From positions 308,303-372,302 of the forward strand of contig NZ_JYLI01000005.1 in assembly GCF_001439785.1 (NCBI RefSeq): a stretch of DNA of 64,000 nt. Direction: 5' to 3'. The translations under genes were made by a program, and so were the position numbers. Shown here piece by piece: positions 37,589 through 46,229 of the stretch. The stretch's first letter is position 1. Each line of letters starts with the position of its first letter. Under the pieces are notes generated by a model. The model had not been told where the DNA came from. It was given only the letters and a program-made list of their open reading frames with translations, and searched no databases. This DNA is from Pseudomonas poae. GTDB taxonomy: Bacteria; Pseudomonadota; Gammaproteobacteria; Pseudomonadales; Pseudomonadaceae.

Positions 37589-38086
37589 TTATGGCGTCGC
37601 GCGCGGCACGGCGTCGAAGATCACCGTGTAGTTGGCGGTGTAGAGACCGTTTTGCGTGTCGGCCGGCTTGGCTGGGGTGATGACCAGGTCGGCCTGGGTG
37701 CCAGGCGTGGATTGCGGATCATCCACCACTTCCTGCGGAGTGGCGGTGAGCACGACGCCGTTGAAGGTGTTGGTCAGCGCAATGCTGTCCGAGCCGTTGT
37801 ACAGCGCTGCCGCGGTGGTGCCGCCTTCGATGTAGGCGTGAACCGAACCTTCGGTGTTCTTCACGTCATACGTGCCGCGCAGGGAACTCAGTTCACCGCT
37901 GACGGGGTTGTAGTTCATTCGTTCGTCTTTACCGAAGTTGGGGTCCCGTGGCAGCACGTGAAATTGCTTGGTGGGGATATCGGCAGTGATCTGAATGGAG
38001 GAACGTGCATCGTCGGCGGCAAACGCCATGGAAGAGCCCAGGGACACTGCAACTAAAGGTGCTGCGAGGGCGAGTTTTTTGAACAT
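37589..38086 (-). CDS. CS1-type fimbrial major pilin
   Basis: 165 residues. Signal peptide MFKKLALAAPLVAVSLGSSMAFA. Mature part starts ADDARSSIQITADIPTKQFHVLP, matching the CooA/CblA N-terminal donor strand. The block MNYNPVSGELSSLRGTYDVKN and ending YTANYTVIFDAV are typical of the family. There are no cysteines in the mature protein, as expected for CS1 pilins and unlike type-1 pilins. First gene of the operon, behind a long AT-rich leader that is homologous to that of the gamma operon. Confidence 0.88.
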   Translation of the reverse strand: MFKKLALAAPLVAVSLGSSMAFAADDARSSIQITADIPTKQFHVLPRDPNFGKDERMNYNPVSGELSSLRGTYDVKNTEGSVHAYIEGGTTAAALYNGSDSIALTNTFNGVVLTATPQEVVDDPQSTPGTQADLVITPAKPADTQNGLYTANYTVIFDAVPRATP

Positions 38087-38119
38087 GACGGAGTACCTGT
38101 CTTTGATCAGAAGCTTTTA

Positions 38120-38425
38120 GCGTCACGGAACTGCCGACGCGGCAATTCCAATAAGTTGCATTGACCGCCAAGCACTCGTTCAATGCCGAACAAGTATCCG
38201 AGCCTATCAACGGCAAGTAAGCAGGCGATTTCCTTTAACCAAGTAGCCGAACAACCCATAACTCATCAGAAAAAAATGGCCTTTTGCCAAAACTTTAATA
38301 ACGCCTGTAAGACAAGGACTACCTGCAACTAACCGAAAACCGTTTAATCAGTCTGCCAGCCGTAAGAACAGTATTACAAAAGACTCTAATATTAACTAAA
38401 CAACCCATTACCAATTATGAACACG
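38120..38425 (-). promoter_or_regulatory. Promoter/leader region of the alpha fimbrial operon, homologous to the gamma operon leader
   Basis: AT-rich non-coding DNA. It shares long blocks with 47460-47745: an AAGTTGCATTGAC block, AAGTATCC, AAGTAAGCAGG, an A-run plus ATGGC-x-TTTTGCCAAAACTT (about 38270-38296) and GTAAGAACAGTATTACAA (38362-38379), all in the same order. Read on the minus strand, the last block gives TTGTAATACTGTTCTTAC. Exact promoter elements cannot be fixed by eye. Confidence 0.75.
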
Positions 38426-38447
38426 CGTCGCGCGCGCCCTTCAAAAA

Positions 38448-38550
38448 CGCAGAAGCGAGCCGGCTCGCGAAAAATCCGAGAACGCCGCGTACATCCAGGA
38501 TGAGCGCGTCAGCGTTGACGATTTTCGCGAGCAAGCTCGCTCCTGCGGGA
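38448..38550. repeat. REPIN of the GCGAGC type
   Basis: GCGAGCCGGCTCGCGAAAAATC (left, from 38454; core GCGAGCCGGCTCGC) and GATTTTCGCGAGCAAGCTCGC (right, to 38540) face each other. This is a different REP class from the GTGGCGAG copies elsewhere. It separates the end of the gamma operon from the leader of the alpha operon. Confidence 0.75.
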
Positions 38551-38569
38551 ATTGGCGGTGCAGGGTGGC

Positions 38570-39532
38570 TCAGGGCACGCCCATCACCAGCACACCGCTG
38601 CCGCTGGTGGCACCGGCAGTCGGTACCGAACCGTTGCGCCGCACCAGGGCAAAGGTCACATCGTCGCCACCCACGCTGTTGGTGATGCGGGTCAGGAACG
38701 AGCCGTTCACCGGGACGGCAACACCTGCGCGGACCATGGCGGTGCCCACGTTCGGGTTACTCATCATCAACAGACGCGAATCGAACGAAGACGACGTGCC
38801 CTTGTAAGTGATGGTGATGGGCGAGTTCACCCCGCCATCCGGGCAGGCATAGGTGAGCCTGCGATTGCTGACGATCGTGGTGCTCAGGGGATCGGTGCCG
38901 ATGGCACGCTGCGGGACATTGCCGAAGTTGATCTCGATCGGCGCGTTGTTGTTGATCGTGCAGGTGGACGGCGAAATATCGAAGTTGTTGGCGGCGGTGT
39001 AAGTGACGCTCAGTTGCGGCTGACTGCCATCCCAGTTGTTCGAACTGGTGAGACGCAACATGCCGAGGTTGTCGCCGACGCGCACATTGATCGGGTTGGC
39101 CGGAAAGGCCCGCACCAGAATATAGGGGGTGACGTTGATCGGGTAAGTCTGCTTGTCATTGGGCAGGGTCGCGATGAGGATGCCCGACGGGACCGGGGAG
39201 TTATAGAACCCGCCGTTGATGCGCAGCCCCGTGCCGTGGCCGGTGAACTTGGGGCCTGGGGTCCAGGGTGCGCCCGAAAAGTTGCCGGTCCTCCAGTAGT
39301 CCTGGCCCCAGGCGGGGCCCTGTCCTGGTGAATAGCGGCACTCCAGTCGTGCCCCTTCGAGCATGATGCGGGTGCGGTCGGCGCTCAGCGTGACCGTCAC
39401 CGGCACCTGCATGTTCGGGTTACCCGTAAACCAGGCGCCGCCATTGATCCGACAATCGACGGCCTGTGCGGTCGTGCTGACGCCGACCAGAAGCAGAAGC
39501 CCGAAAGCTCCTTTAAATTGTTTCATTTTCAT
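38570..39532 (-). CDS. FimH-like two-domain fimbrial adhesin, copy 2
   Basis: 320 residues. Signal peptide MKMKQFKGAFGLLLLVGVSTTAQA. N-terminal lectin-like domain to about residue 180 with paired cysteines (AVDCRINGG, ARLECRYSP), then a pilin domain (SPSTCTINNNAPIEINFGNV ... YACPDGG). The C-terminal domain differs from its upstream neighbour at only about 18 of 135 positions by eye, while the N-terminal domains are clearly more diverged. The end is VLVMGVP, without the penultimate aromatic of ordinary pilins. Last gene of the gamma operon; likely an alternative tip adhesin. Confidence 0.82.
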   Translation of the reverse strand: MKMKQFKGAFGLLLLVGVSTTAQAVDCRINGGAWFTGNPNMQVPVTVTLSADRTRIMLEGARLECRYSPGQGPAWGQDYWRTGNFSGAPWTPGPKFTGHGTGLRINGGFYNSPVPSGILIATLPNDKQTYPINVTPYILVRAFPANPINVRVGDNLGMLRLTSSNNWDGSQPQLSVTYTAANNFDISPSTCTINNNAPIEINFGNVPQRAIGTDPLSTTIVSNRRLTYACPDGGVNSPITITYKGTSSSFDSRLLMMSNPNVGTAMVRAGVAVPVNGSFLTRITNSVGGDDVTFALVRRNGSVPTAGATSGSGVLVMGVP

Positions 39533-39628
39533 CTCTCGTTGCTTGCTTAATCCGCCAGGGCCAGCACGAACAGTCCATGCGCGCGCTGCCCCTGTCGGAC
39601 GAGGTGGGAATTCATGAGTTAACGTGTT

Positions 39629-40603
39629 TCAGGGCACGCCCATCACCAGTACACCACTGCCGCTGATGGCGCCGGCGGTGGGTATCGCGTTGTTGCGGCG
39701 CGCCAGCGAGAACGTTACGTCGTCACCGCCGACGCTGTTGGTGATGCGCGTCAGGAACGAGCCGTTCACCGGGACCGCAGCGCCCGCGCGGACCATCGCC
39801 GTGCCGACGTTGGGGTTGGTCATCATCAACAGACGTGAATCGAATGACGAAGAGGTGCCTTTGTAGGTGATCGTGATGGGCGTGGTGATCCCTGCGTCCG
39901 GGCAGGAATAAGTCAGCCTGCGGTTGCTCACGATAGAGCTGGTCAGCGGATCGGTGCCGATGGCGCGCTGCGGGACGTTGCCGAAGTTGATCTCGATAGG
40001 GTTGTTATTGTTGATCGTGCAGGACGACGGGGAAATCGCGAAGTTATTGGCGGCGGTGTACGTGAGACTGAGGCCTGTGCGCGAGGAGTCGTAGTTGTTT
40101 GTCTGGCTGAGACGCAGCACGCCAAGGACATCGCCTATTCGCACGTCAATCGGGTTGGTGGGGTTGTTGCGTATCAAAATATAGGGGGTTGCATCCACGG
40201 GCACACCCACGGCGTTGTTGGGCATGTTTGCGATACGGATGCCAAAGGGCACCGGCGTGTTGTAGTACCCCCCGTTTATCCGAAGACCGGTGCCCTGATT
40301 GATGAATTTTGGGCCGGGCGTCCAGGGCGCGCCTGCTAGAGCCGACGTAGACCAATGATCCGTGTACCAGGCTGGGAAAGGATAGGGAGTGAATCGGCAA
40401 TCCAGTCGCGCGCCCTCAAGCAGAATACGCGTGGTATCCGCCCCCACGCGGACGGTCACGGGCACCTGAAAGGTCAGGGTCCCGCCCGTGTCCACCTGTC
40501 GCCATGGCCCACCGTTCACACGGCATTGAGCGGCTTCAACGGTCGCCGCGCCGCTCATCAGCACAAGAAGCACCAAGGCTCCAGGCAGTCGGTTCATTTT
40601 CAT
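39629..40603 (-). CDS. FimH-like two-domain fimbrial adhesin, copy 1
   Basis: 324 residues. Signal peptide MKMNRLPGALVLLVLMSGAATVEA. N-terminal domain with cysteines in AQCRVNGGPW and ARLDCRFTPY and aromatic-rich loops (WYTDHWSTSALAGAPWTPGP), which may bind sugar; the C-terminal pilin domain (SPSSCTINNNNPIEINFGNV) would accept a donor strand from the chaperone or next subunit. A tandem paralogue follows after 96 bp. A 90-bp gap separates it from the preceding pilin gene, longer than other gaps in the operon. Confidence 0.82.
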   Translation of the reverse strand: MKMNRLPGALVLLVLMSGAATVEAAQCRVNGGPWRQVDTGGTLTFQVPVTVRVGADTTRILLEGARLDCRFTPYPFPAWYTDHWSTSALAGAPWTPGPKFINQGTGLRINGGYYNTPVPFGIRIANMPNNAVGVPVDATPYILIRNNPTNPIDVRIGDVLGVLRLSQTNNYDSSRTGLSLTYTAANNFAISPSSCTINNNNPIEINFGNVPQRAIGTDPLTSSIVSNRRLTYSCPDAGITTPITITYKGTSSSFDSRLLMMTNPNVGTAMVRAGAAVPVNGSFLTRITNSVGGDDVTFSLARRNNAIPTAGAISGSGVLVMGVP

Positions 40604-40693
40604 CTCACATTGCTCCTCAACCAGACGCCGCTGGCGAACAGTCAGTGAACGCCATGCGGGGCGCGCCTGGAAGGTATCCGAGGTGGACCCGCA

Positions 40694-41230
40694 CTAGGGA
40701 TAATTGAGGGTGAACGTTGAGGTCACCGTGTACGCGCCATGCCCGATGGTCTGGTCGCTGATGGCCTTGGGTTCGCCCTGCACGTAGGCCTTGAGCTCGA
40801 TCACATTGGCGCCGTTGGTCAGCACCTGCTCGTCGCTGGTGGCGTTGAGCGGCAATGGCTTGCTGCTCGGCGTCTCCAGGCCCACCCCGATACCCGACGC
40901 GCCGCTGCCGCTGTCCAGTGCGAGCAAGCCGGGCAGCTCGCGGTTTTCGCGGCCGCCAAAGGTGATGGTGACGGTGTTGCCGACGCTGGTGTCGCAGTCC
41001 TCTAGGTGCAGTTGGAAGCCCTTCCCCACCGAACGCGTGTTGAGGTAGAGGTACTTGCTGGTCAGGTCCCAGAGTTCCAGGGTGATCGCCTCGTCGCCGG
41101 GGCGGATCGTGCAGGCCTCTTCCACCAGGTTGCCCTTGAAGCTGAGGTTGTCCGCCGCATGGCCCACAGGCATCAAGCCGATGATGAGCAGCACTGCCCC
41201 TGCGGCTTTTTCAACAATTGGATGTCGCAT
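40694..41230 (-). CDS. Type-1-like fimbrial subunit
   Basis: 178 residues. Signal peptide MRHPIVEKAAGAVLLIIGLMPVGHA; mature pilin with FKGNLVEEACTIRPGDEAITLELWDL (first Cys) and FQLHLEDCDTSVGNTVTITFGG (second Cys), the pilin disulfide, and the terminal beta-zipper motif TSTFTLNYP with penultimate-region Tyr. Probably an adaptor near the tip, since it directly precedes the adhesin genes. ATG 41230 starts 10 bp after the previous stop; longer in-frame starts lie in the neighbouring gene. Confidence 0.85.
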   Translation of the reverse strand: MRHPIVEKAAGAVLLIIGLMPVGHAADNLSFKGNLVEEACTIRPGDEAITLELWDLTSKYLYLNTRSVGKGFQLHLEDCDTSVGNTVTITFGGRENRELPGLLALDSGSGASGIGVGLETPSSKPLPLNATSDEQVLTNGANVIELKAYVQGEPKAISDQTIGHGAYTVTSTFTLNYP

Positions 41231-41240
41231 AGACCCACTC

Positions 41241-41747
41241 CTACTCGTATTCGGCCAGCAGCGTGGCCACCGCCGTGAACCTGGCGGGCGCCAGAATCGC
41301 GCCGGGCTGCTGCACGGGCACCACTTCCAGGGTCGGCGGTGACGACAGGCTGATGTCCATCGGCGCATTCAGCGCGAACGGCTGGTTGTTCTGGAACACC
41401 CGAATGCCCAGGGCCGGCACACTGGTCTGCACCGCCGCACCATCGAACCCGGTGGGGGTGCCCTTGATGCTCAAGCGCAGCTCCCAGGGCAGCGTGTCGG
41501 TGCCACAACTGATGGTGTAGCCGAGCCCTCGGCGATATTTCACGCCGTCGATGCGCTTGATGCCGACATCGCCGAAATCGACTTCGATGGTGTTGCCCGC
41601 GTCGATGGTGCAGGGCGGCGGTTCGTTGAGCGTTCCGCTGAACGTCAAGTTGGCCCAGGCGCCATTGCACAGGCCGAGGGTGCACAGGGCGAGCAAGGCT
41701 CGCGGCGGCCAACCTGTCATTGATCGTTTCTCTTTTTGCGTACTCAT
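41241..41747 (-). CDS. Type-1-like minor fimbrial subunit
   Basis: 168 residues. Signal sequence within the first 33 residues (PRALLALCTLGLCNGAWA). Mature pilin domain with LTFSGTLNEPPPCTIDAGNTIEVDFGDV and YRRGLGYTISCGTDT giving the pilin cysteines, and C-terminal VATLLAEYE with the conserved Tyr. It resembles its upstream neighbour (PPPCxI, YRRxxxYTxxC), so the two probably arose by duplication. ATG overlaps the preceding stop by four bases. Confidence 0.85.
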   Translation of the reverse strand: MSTQKEKRSMTGWPPRALLALCTLGLCNGAWANLTFSGTLNEPPPCTIDAGNTIEVDFGDVGIKRIDGVKYRRGLGYTISCGTDTLPWELRLSIKGTPTGFDGAAVQTSVPALGIRVFQNNQPFALNAPMDISLSSPPTLEVVPVQQPGAILAPARFTAVATLLAEYE

Positions 41748-42256
41748 TGGTAATCCACCACCAGTGTTCCGGCGGCGTCGAATGCGCCGCCGGTGAGGCG
41801 GCTGCCCGCGCGCTTGACCGGCACTGCCTGCACCACAGGGAAGTTGGGATGGGTGAAGTTCACCCTTGTATTCAACGGCCAGTCCGCGCCATTGACGAAC
41901 AGCTTGACGCCCAGGTCAGGCTTGCGCGTCGACAACACACGGCTGTCAAATGCCGCCCCGGTGCCCTTGAGTTCCAGCGTCAGCGCGTTGCTGAACGGCG
42001 AGTCGCAGGTGACGGTGTACGGCACGTTGCGACGGTAATTGACGCCGTCCACCCGGGAGGTTTGCAGGTCGTTGCCAAACGGCACATCCAGCGTGCCCCC
42101 GCCGTTGATCACGCACGGCGGCGGCGCAATGATCGTCGCGCGGATGATCAGGTTGGTGTCGGCTTGCACGCCCTGGCCGAGCGCCCACAACAGGCAGCCT
42201 CCCGCCAGCGTGGCGCCAGCGCCGATTAACTTAGCCATTGTTCTGCCCTTACTCAT
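41744..42256 (-). CDS. Type-1-like minor fimbrial subunit
   Basis: 170 residues from ATG 42256; an alternative ATG at 42238 (MAKLIGAG) would give a shorter signal peptide. Mature part has APPPCVINGGGTLDVPFGND and NVPYTVTCDSPFS, the two pilin cysteines, and ends AGTLVVDYQ with the beta-zipper Tyr. Overlaps both neighbours by a few bases, so it is translationally coupled. PapE/PapF-like adaptor role is inferred from position only. Confidence 0.85.
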   Translation of the reverse strand: MSKGRTMAKLIGAGATLAGGCLLWALGQGVQADTNLIIRATIIAPPPCVINGGGTLDVPFGNDLQTSRVDGVNYRRNVPYTVTCDSPFSNALTLELKGTGAAFDSRVLSTRKPDLGVKLFVNGADWPLNTRVNFTHPNFPVVQAVPVKRAGSRLTGGAFDAAGTLVVDYQ

Positions 42257-42821
42257 AATTGAGCCTGAAATCCACCACGGCCTTGAAGGCCCCGCTGCTC
42301 AACGGCGCGGCGGTGCGCGTGGGTCGTACGTGCCAGGTCATGGCGCTTGACCCCATGGGCAACAGCAGCGGCTCGCCCCGTTGCCCCAAGTGCACATCGC
42401 GGCCCAGGGCGTCGGTGAGCTGCAGCCCCATGCCACTGATGCCCCGCACCTTGACCAGGCGCGGATCATCGGCATCGGCGGGCGCGACAAACGCCACTGA
42501 CACCACCGGTTGATACGCACTCCAGGTCAGGTTGCCGGTGCGCTCACTGCGAATGCTGCCCGCCGTGCGCTGGCAATCCTGAAAGCGCAGTTGAAATGCC
42601 TTGGCTTTGGCTTGATCGCCGGGCCGCTGCAATTGGCTGGTCGACACCGCACCCAGGTCGACCGTCTGGTGGATCGAGTTCATTTCAAGGCTGCATGGCG
42701 CCTCGTGCATGGACCCGAGAATGTTCAACACCCCGTTCATGCCTTCGACATCCTCGGCCTGCGCGCCCCCCGCAAAGGCCAGTAACAGCCCTGCCAGCAC
42801 GTTCATACGTTGCGACTTCAT
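42249..42821 (-). CDS. Type-1-like minor fimbrial subunit
   Basis: 190 residues. Signal peptide MKSQRMNVLAGLLLAFAGGAQA. Pilin features: ILGSMHEAPCSLEMNSIHQTVDLG (first Cys), FQLRFQDCQRTAGS (second Cys) and C-terminal AVVDFRLNYE with Tyr. It is somewhat longer than the other subunits and looks related to the minor subunit at 46,230, which shares the ACGLE/PCSLE start and the VDFRLNYE-like end. Follows the chaperone gene after 21 bp. Confidence 0.85.
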   Translation of the reverse strand: MKSQRMNVLAGLLLAFAGGAQAEDVEGMNGVLNILGSMHEAPCSLEMNSIHQTVDLGAVSTSQLQRPGDQAKAKAFQLRFQDCQRTAGSIRSERTGNLTWSAYQPVVSVAFVAPADADDPRLVKVRGISGMGLQLTDALGRDVHLGQRGEPLLLPMGSSAMTWHVRPTRTAAPLSSGAFKAVVDFRLNYE

Positions 42822-42842
42822 GACGTTCTCCAGCAGCAGGCA

Positions 42843-43598
42843 TTACTGAGTGGGCGTTGACGCTTGCACGTCGACCGTGCACGTGTCACCGCTGCAGGTG
42901 AAGGCCAGCACGGGGCGGCCGCCGTAGTCATTCACGTAAGCCAGGTACGGCGCCTTGCCCAGCGCCTGGATGGTCGGGCCCAGGGTCAGTGCACCTTTGG
43001 GCGGCACCATCAGCGGCTCGAAGCCGGCCACGGTTTTGCCCTCTTTGGTGCTGCGCGCGTCCACCAGAGTCACGTAGTACGGGGTCGGATTGTTGACCTT
43101 GTAGTGCTCGCCTTCGCGGGTCAGGGTCAGCTTCTGCTGCCAGGGGTTGGAAAAGTCCTGCTGGCTGGGCGTGATCGCCTGCGGGCGATAGAACAGCTTG
43201 ATCCGGGTCTGCAAGGCGATCTGCAGGGTGTTGGCCTTTTCGCTGCGTGGCGGAATCTCGCGCAGGTTGAAGTAGTAGACCGTCTCGCGGTCCTGCGGCA
43301 GCGACTTGGCCGCCGGCAACGCCTGCACTTTCACCTGGCTCTGTTTGCCCGGTTCCAGGCGCTGCACCGGTGGCAGCACGATCAGCGGCGAGGTGATCTT
43401 TTTGCCACTTTCATCTTCGATCCAGCCCTGGGCCAGGTACGGCAACTGGGTATTGTTGTTGGTGATATTGACGCTGGTGGCCTCCTTGCCGCCGTCGAAA
43501 ATCACGCGGGTGCGGTCCAGGCCAACGGCGGCGTAGGCGCTGTCGCTCAGGACCAGTAATGCCAGGACCAGCAGGGTGAAACGCGTAATGAGCATCAT
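42843..43598 (-). CDS. PapD/FimC-type periplasmic fimbrial chaperone
   Basis: 251 residues. Signal peptide LLVLALLVLSDSAYA. Two immunoglobulin-like domains: GLDRTRVIFDGGKEATSVNITNNN at the start (with the conserved Arg), YYFNLREIPPRSEKANTLQIALQTRIKLFYRP in the middle with the G1-strand pattern and interdomain Lys/Arg, and a C-terminal Cys pair (FTCSGDTCTV). It would fold pilin subunits by donor-strand complementation and carry them to the usher. Start overlaps the usher stop by four bases; two adjacent Met codons make a one-residue uncertainty. Confidence 0.92.
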   Translation of the reverse strand: MMLITRFTLLVLALLVLSDSAYAAVGLDRTRVIFDGGKEATSVNITNNNTQLPYLAQGWIEDESGKKITSPLIVLPPVQRLEPGKQSQVKVQALPAAKSLPQDRETVYYFNLREIPPRSEKANTLQIALQTRIKLFYRPQAITPSQQDFSNPWQQKLTLTREGEHYKVNNPTPYYVTLVDARSTKEGKTVAGFEPLMVPPKGALTLGPTIQALGKAPYLAYVNDYGGRPVLAFTCSGDTCTVDVQASTPTQ

Positions 43599-46210
43599 GT
43601 GGCGGTGTTCTCCATGTCGAGGGGCTTCCCGGGCAGCGCGGCTGGCTCGGGCGAGGATTGTTCAGCAGCTACCGGGCGGCAGCCGAGTTGCAGGGCATCG
43701 GTCAAACCATCGGCGGGCAGCACGGCAGGCAGCGTGAGGAGGCAGCGCTCGCGTCCGCCCCAACTGACGATCATCACGTCGCCGGCCTGGATGCCACTGA
43801 GGTAAACGTTGCCGTCGTCATTGACGATGCCGGTGTCCTGTTGCTTGACGTTTTTCACCGTGGCGCCGAACGGCGGTGCGCTGCCGTCTGCCAGGCGCAG
43901 CACGGCCATGGCCTTGGCGCCGGCGATCACGTCCAGGGATCGGTAGCCGATAGCCCCTTCGGTGAGCGTCAATTGAGTGACCGACTGCGTGGCTTCAACG
44001 TTGCTCGGCAAGCGTTCGAGGTCGACGCTCGCCGCCGTGCGCTGGTAGCTGCTGATGTCGGAAATCACCGCTTTGCCGAACGCATTGCTGCGTGTCGGCG
44101 AGCCGTACCCGCGCACCGGTACATCGGGCACGCCACCGGTATCGACCATCAACCGCGTGCCGCCGGTGCTGCCGGTACGGTGCAGCGCCCCGCCCTGGGC
44201 CGTGAGCGTGCCACCGCCGCGAGCCGATACGCTGAGGGTGCGGTAATCGCCTTCCTGTGTGCTGGCGCTGAGGTCGATGTCGGCCTGATCGCCCATGTGG
44301 CTCAAGTACGCACTGGCCGAACGGTTGCTGGCACTCAGCTGGTAGCTGTTGCGCTCGTCGATGCGGTCGCTGTAGCGCGATGAAAAGGTGTTGTTGCCGC
44401 CGGCCCGGTTGGCATCCAGCGCCAGGGTGCCGGTGCGCCCAAGCGGCAGGCTCACCGTGAGTGCCATACCGTTGTCCAGGTGCTGGTATTCCTGGCTGCG
44501 GTACAGGTTCAGCGAGAGGCTCATGTTCTTGACGCTGCCCACGTTGAAGTAGCGCGACAGCGACAGGTTCCAGCGCTGGGTGTCCGGCCGGTTCCAGTAG
44601 GTCTGCTTGTTGTAGCTGGCATAGACCGTGGCGCCAAGGTCACGAAACTGTTTGTTGACCGTGACCGTGTACAGCGCCTTGCTGCCGCCGATCGGCTTCC
44701 AGCTTTCGACGTACTCGCCGTGCTCGTTGAGCATGCCGCGCCCGCCCGCCCGCTCGCCGTTCAACCCGTAATGGCGGGCGTCCAGATACTCGCTCATGCT
44801 CAGGAAGTTCTTCTCGGAGAAGCGGTAACCGGCGAACGTCACCTGGCTGTCGTACTCCTCGAAGTTCTTGGAGTATTGCAGGCGGTAGGATTTGCCCGTG
44901 AGGGTATCGCCCCAGAGTTGGGCGTGGGACTGGGTGACGTCGACCGACACGGCGCCGAAGGCCAGCAGATCGCGACCGGCCCCGACGGACAGCGCGCGAT
45001 AGTTGTTGTCCGTCATGCCGCCGCCAAACAACGACCAACCGTTGCTGACACCCCAGGAGAATTCCCCGGTGCCGAACATGTTGCCGTCGCCGCCGTACTG
45101 CAGGTTGGACGGTCGCCCGGCCGCCAGCTTGTAACGCACCTGCCCGGGTCGCGTCAGGTAAGGCACGCCAGCGGTATCCACCTTGAAGCTGTGCACCGAA
45201 CCGTCCTGTTCTTCGACCCGCACATCCAGCGAGCCCGTCACCGCGTCGTGCAGATCCTGGATACGAAACGGGCCGGCGGCCACCAGGGTTTCATAGAGCA
45301 CGCGGCCCTTCTGGCTGATGATGACCTTGGCGTTGGTCTTGGCCACGCCCACCACTTCGGGGGCGTAACCGCGCAGGTTGGGCGGCAACTGACTCTGATC
45401 GGAATTGAGCGAGGCACCGGTAAAGCGGAAGCTGTCGAACAGGTCCGAATACAGGTAGTCCTCGCCCACCACCAGGCGCGCCTTTAGTGCAGGAATGGCG
45501 CGGTACGCGTAGTAGCGGCTCCATTCGAGCTTCTGATTGCCGTAGGCGCCTTCGCTGGCGCGCTCGACCCGCCCCTGCCAATCGGCGCGCACGCGCCAGG
45601 CGCCGGCATTGGCGCCCACCGTGCCGTTGCCAGTGAGGTTGTTGCGGGTGCCGTCGTTTCTTCGGTAGTTGGACTGCGCCGTCAGGTTGTAGTCGACCAG
45701 CAGCCCTGGCACGCCTTCGTCCCAACGCGCGGGCGGGTCCCAGTTGATGGCGCTGTACTCAAGGTAGGCGTGGGGCAAACTGATCGTCAGCGTGGAGGTG
45801 GCCAGGTCGCCAGTGACTTCCATGCCCGGCAGGCTTTGCGTGTCCAGGCACTTGCCGTCTTTCCACCAGGTGAACTTGGCCGCTGCGGCCGCTTTGAGGC
45901 CCAACTGCTCGACAAGGCTTGCGGATAAACAGGCCTGGCTCCCCTTCGGATCATCGTCAGGGGCGTAAAACGCCACCGATTGCTCAGCAATAGCCTGGCC
46001 ATTCAACTGCACGACCATCGAGTAGGTGCCCGGCAGGATAAACCCGCTGCGCGCGAACCGAGACAAATCGATATTGGTGCGATCACTCAGATCAAGAACA
46101 TCGGTATTGAACTCGATGTCTCCTGCCCCAAGCGCTGTTCCTGCCAGTGTCATCAACCCGCCAAAGAGACTGGGGCGAAGCGTATTTCTGACCTTCGACG
46201 TATTCCACAT
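43595..46210 (-). CDS. FimD/PapC-type outer-membrane fimbrial usher
   Basis: 871 residues. N-terminal domain after a signal sequence (IEFNTDVLDLSDRTNIDLSRF; FYAPDDDPKGSQACLSASLV with two Cys), the large barrel and plug region (PNLRGYAPEVVGVAKTNAKV is the hallmark), and C-terminal domains (PFGATVKNVKQQDTGIVND, Cys in ERCLLTLP and LQLGCRPV). All standard FimD/PapC parts are present. It forms the assembly pore for the gamma-like fimbria. Usher before chaperone is a reversed order compared with type-1 pili. Confidence 0.93.
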   Translation of the reverse strand: MWNTSKVRNTLRPSLFGGLMTLAGTALGAGDIEFNTDVLDLSDRTNIDLSRFARSGFILPGTYSMVVQLNGQAIAEQSVAFYAPDDDPKGSQACLSASLVEQLGLKAAAAAKFTWWKDGKCLDTQSLPGMEVTGDLATSTLTISLPHAYLEYSAINWDPPARWDEGVPGLLVDYNLTAQSNYRRNDGTRNNLTGNGTVGANAGAWRVRADWQGRVERASEGAYGNQKLEWSRYYAYRAIPALKARLVVGEDYLYSDLFDSFRFTGASLNSDQSQLPPNLRGYAPEVVGVAKTNAKVIISQKGRVLYETLVAAGPFRIQDLHDAVTGSLDVRVEEQDGSVHSFKVDTAGVPYLTRPGQVRYKLAAGRPSNLQYGGDGNMFGTGEFSWGVSNGWSLFGGGMTDNNYRALSVGAGRDLLAFGAVSVDVTQSHAQLWGDTLTGKSYRLQYSKNFEEYDSQVTFAGYRFSEKNFLSMSEYLDARHYGLNGERAGGRGMLNEHGEYVESWKPIGGSKALYTVTVNKQFRDLGATVYASYNKQTYWNRPDTQRWNLSLSRYFNVGSVKNMSLSLNLYRSQEYQHLDNGMALTVSLPLGRTGTLALDANRAGGNNTFSSRYSDRIDERNSYQLSASNRSASAYLSHMGDQADIDLSASTQEGDYRTLSVSARGGGTLTAQGGALHRTGSTGGTRLMVDTGGVPDVPVRGYGSPTRSNAFGKAVISDISSYQRTAASVDLERLPSNVEATQSVTQLTLTEGAIGYRSLDVIAGAKAMAVLRLADGSAPPFGATVKNVKQQDTGIVNDDGNVYLSGIQAGDVMIVSWGGRERCLLTLPAVLPADGLTDALQLGCRPVAAEQSSPEPAALPGKPLDMENTAT

Positions 46211-46229
46211 TCAAGCAACCCATCAATCT

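Noticed and set aside
38087..38430. Invertible phase-variation switch in front of the fimbrial operon
   Set aside because: I found no inverted repeats flanking the promoter block and no fim-type recombinase gene nearby. The REPIN at 38448-38550 is one-sided.
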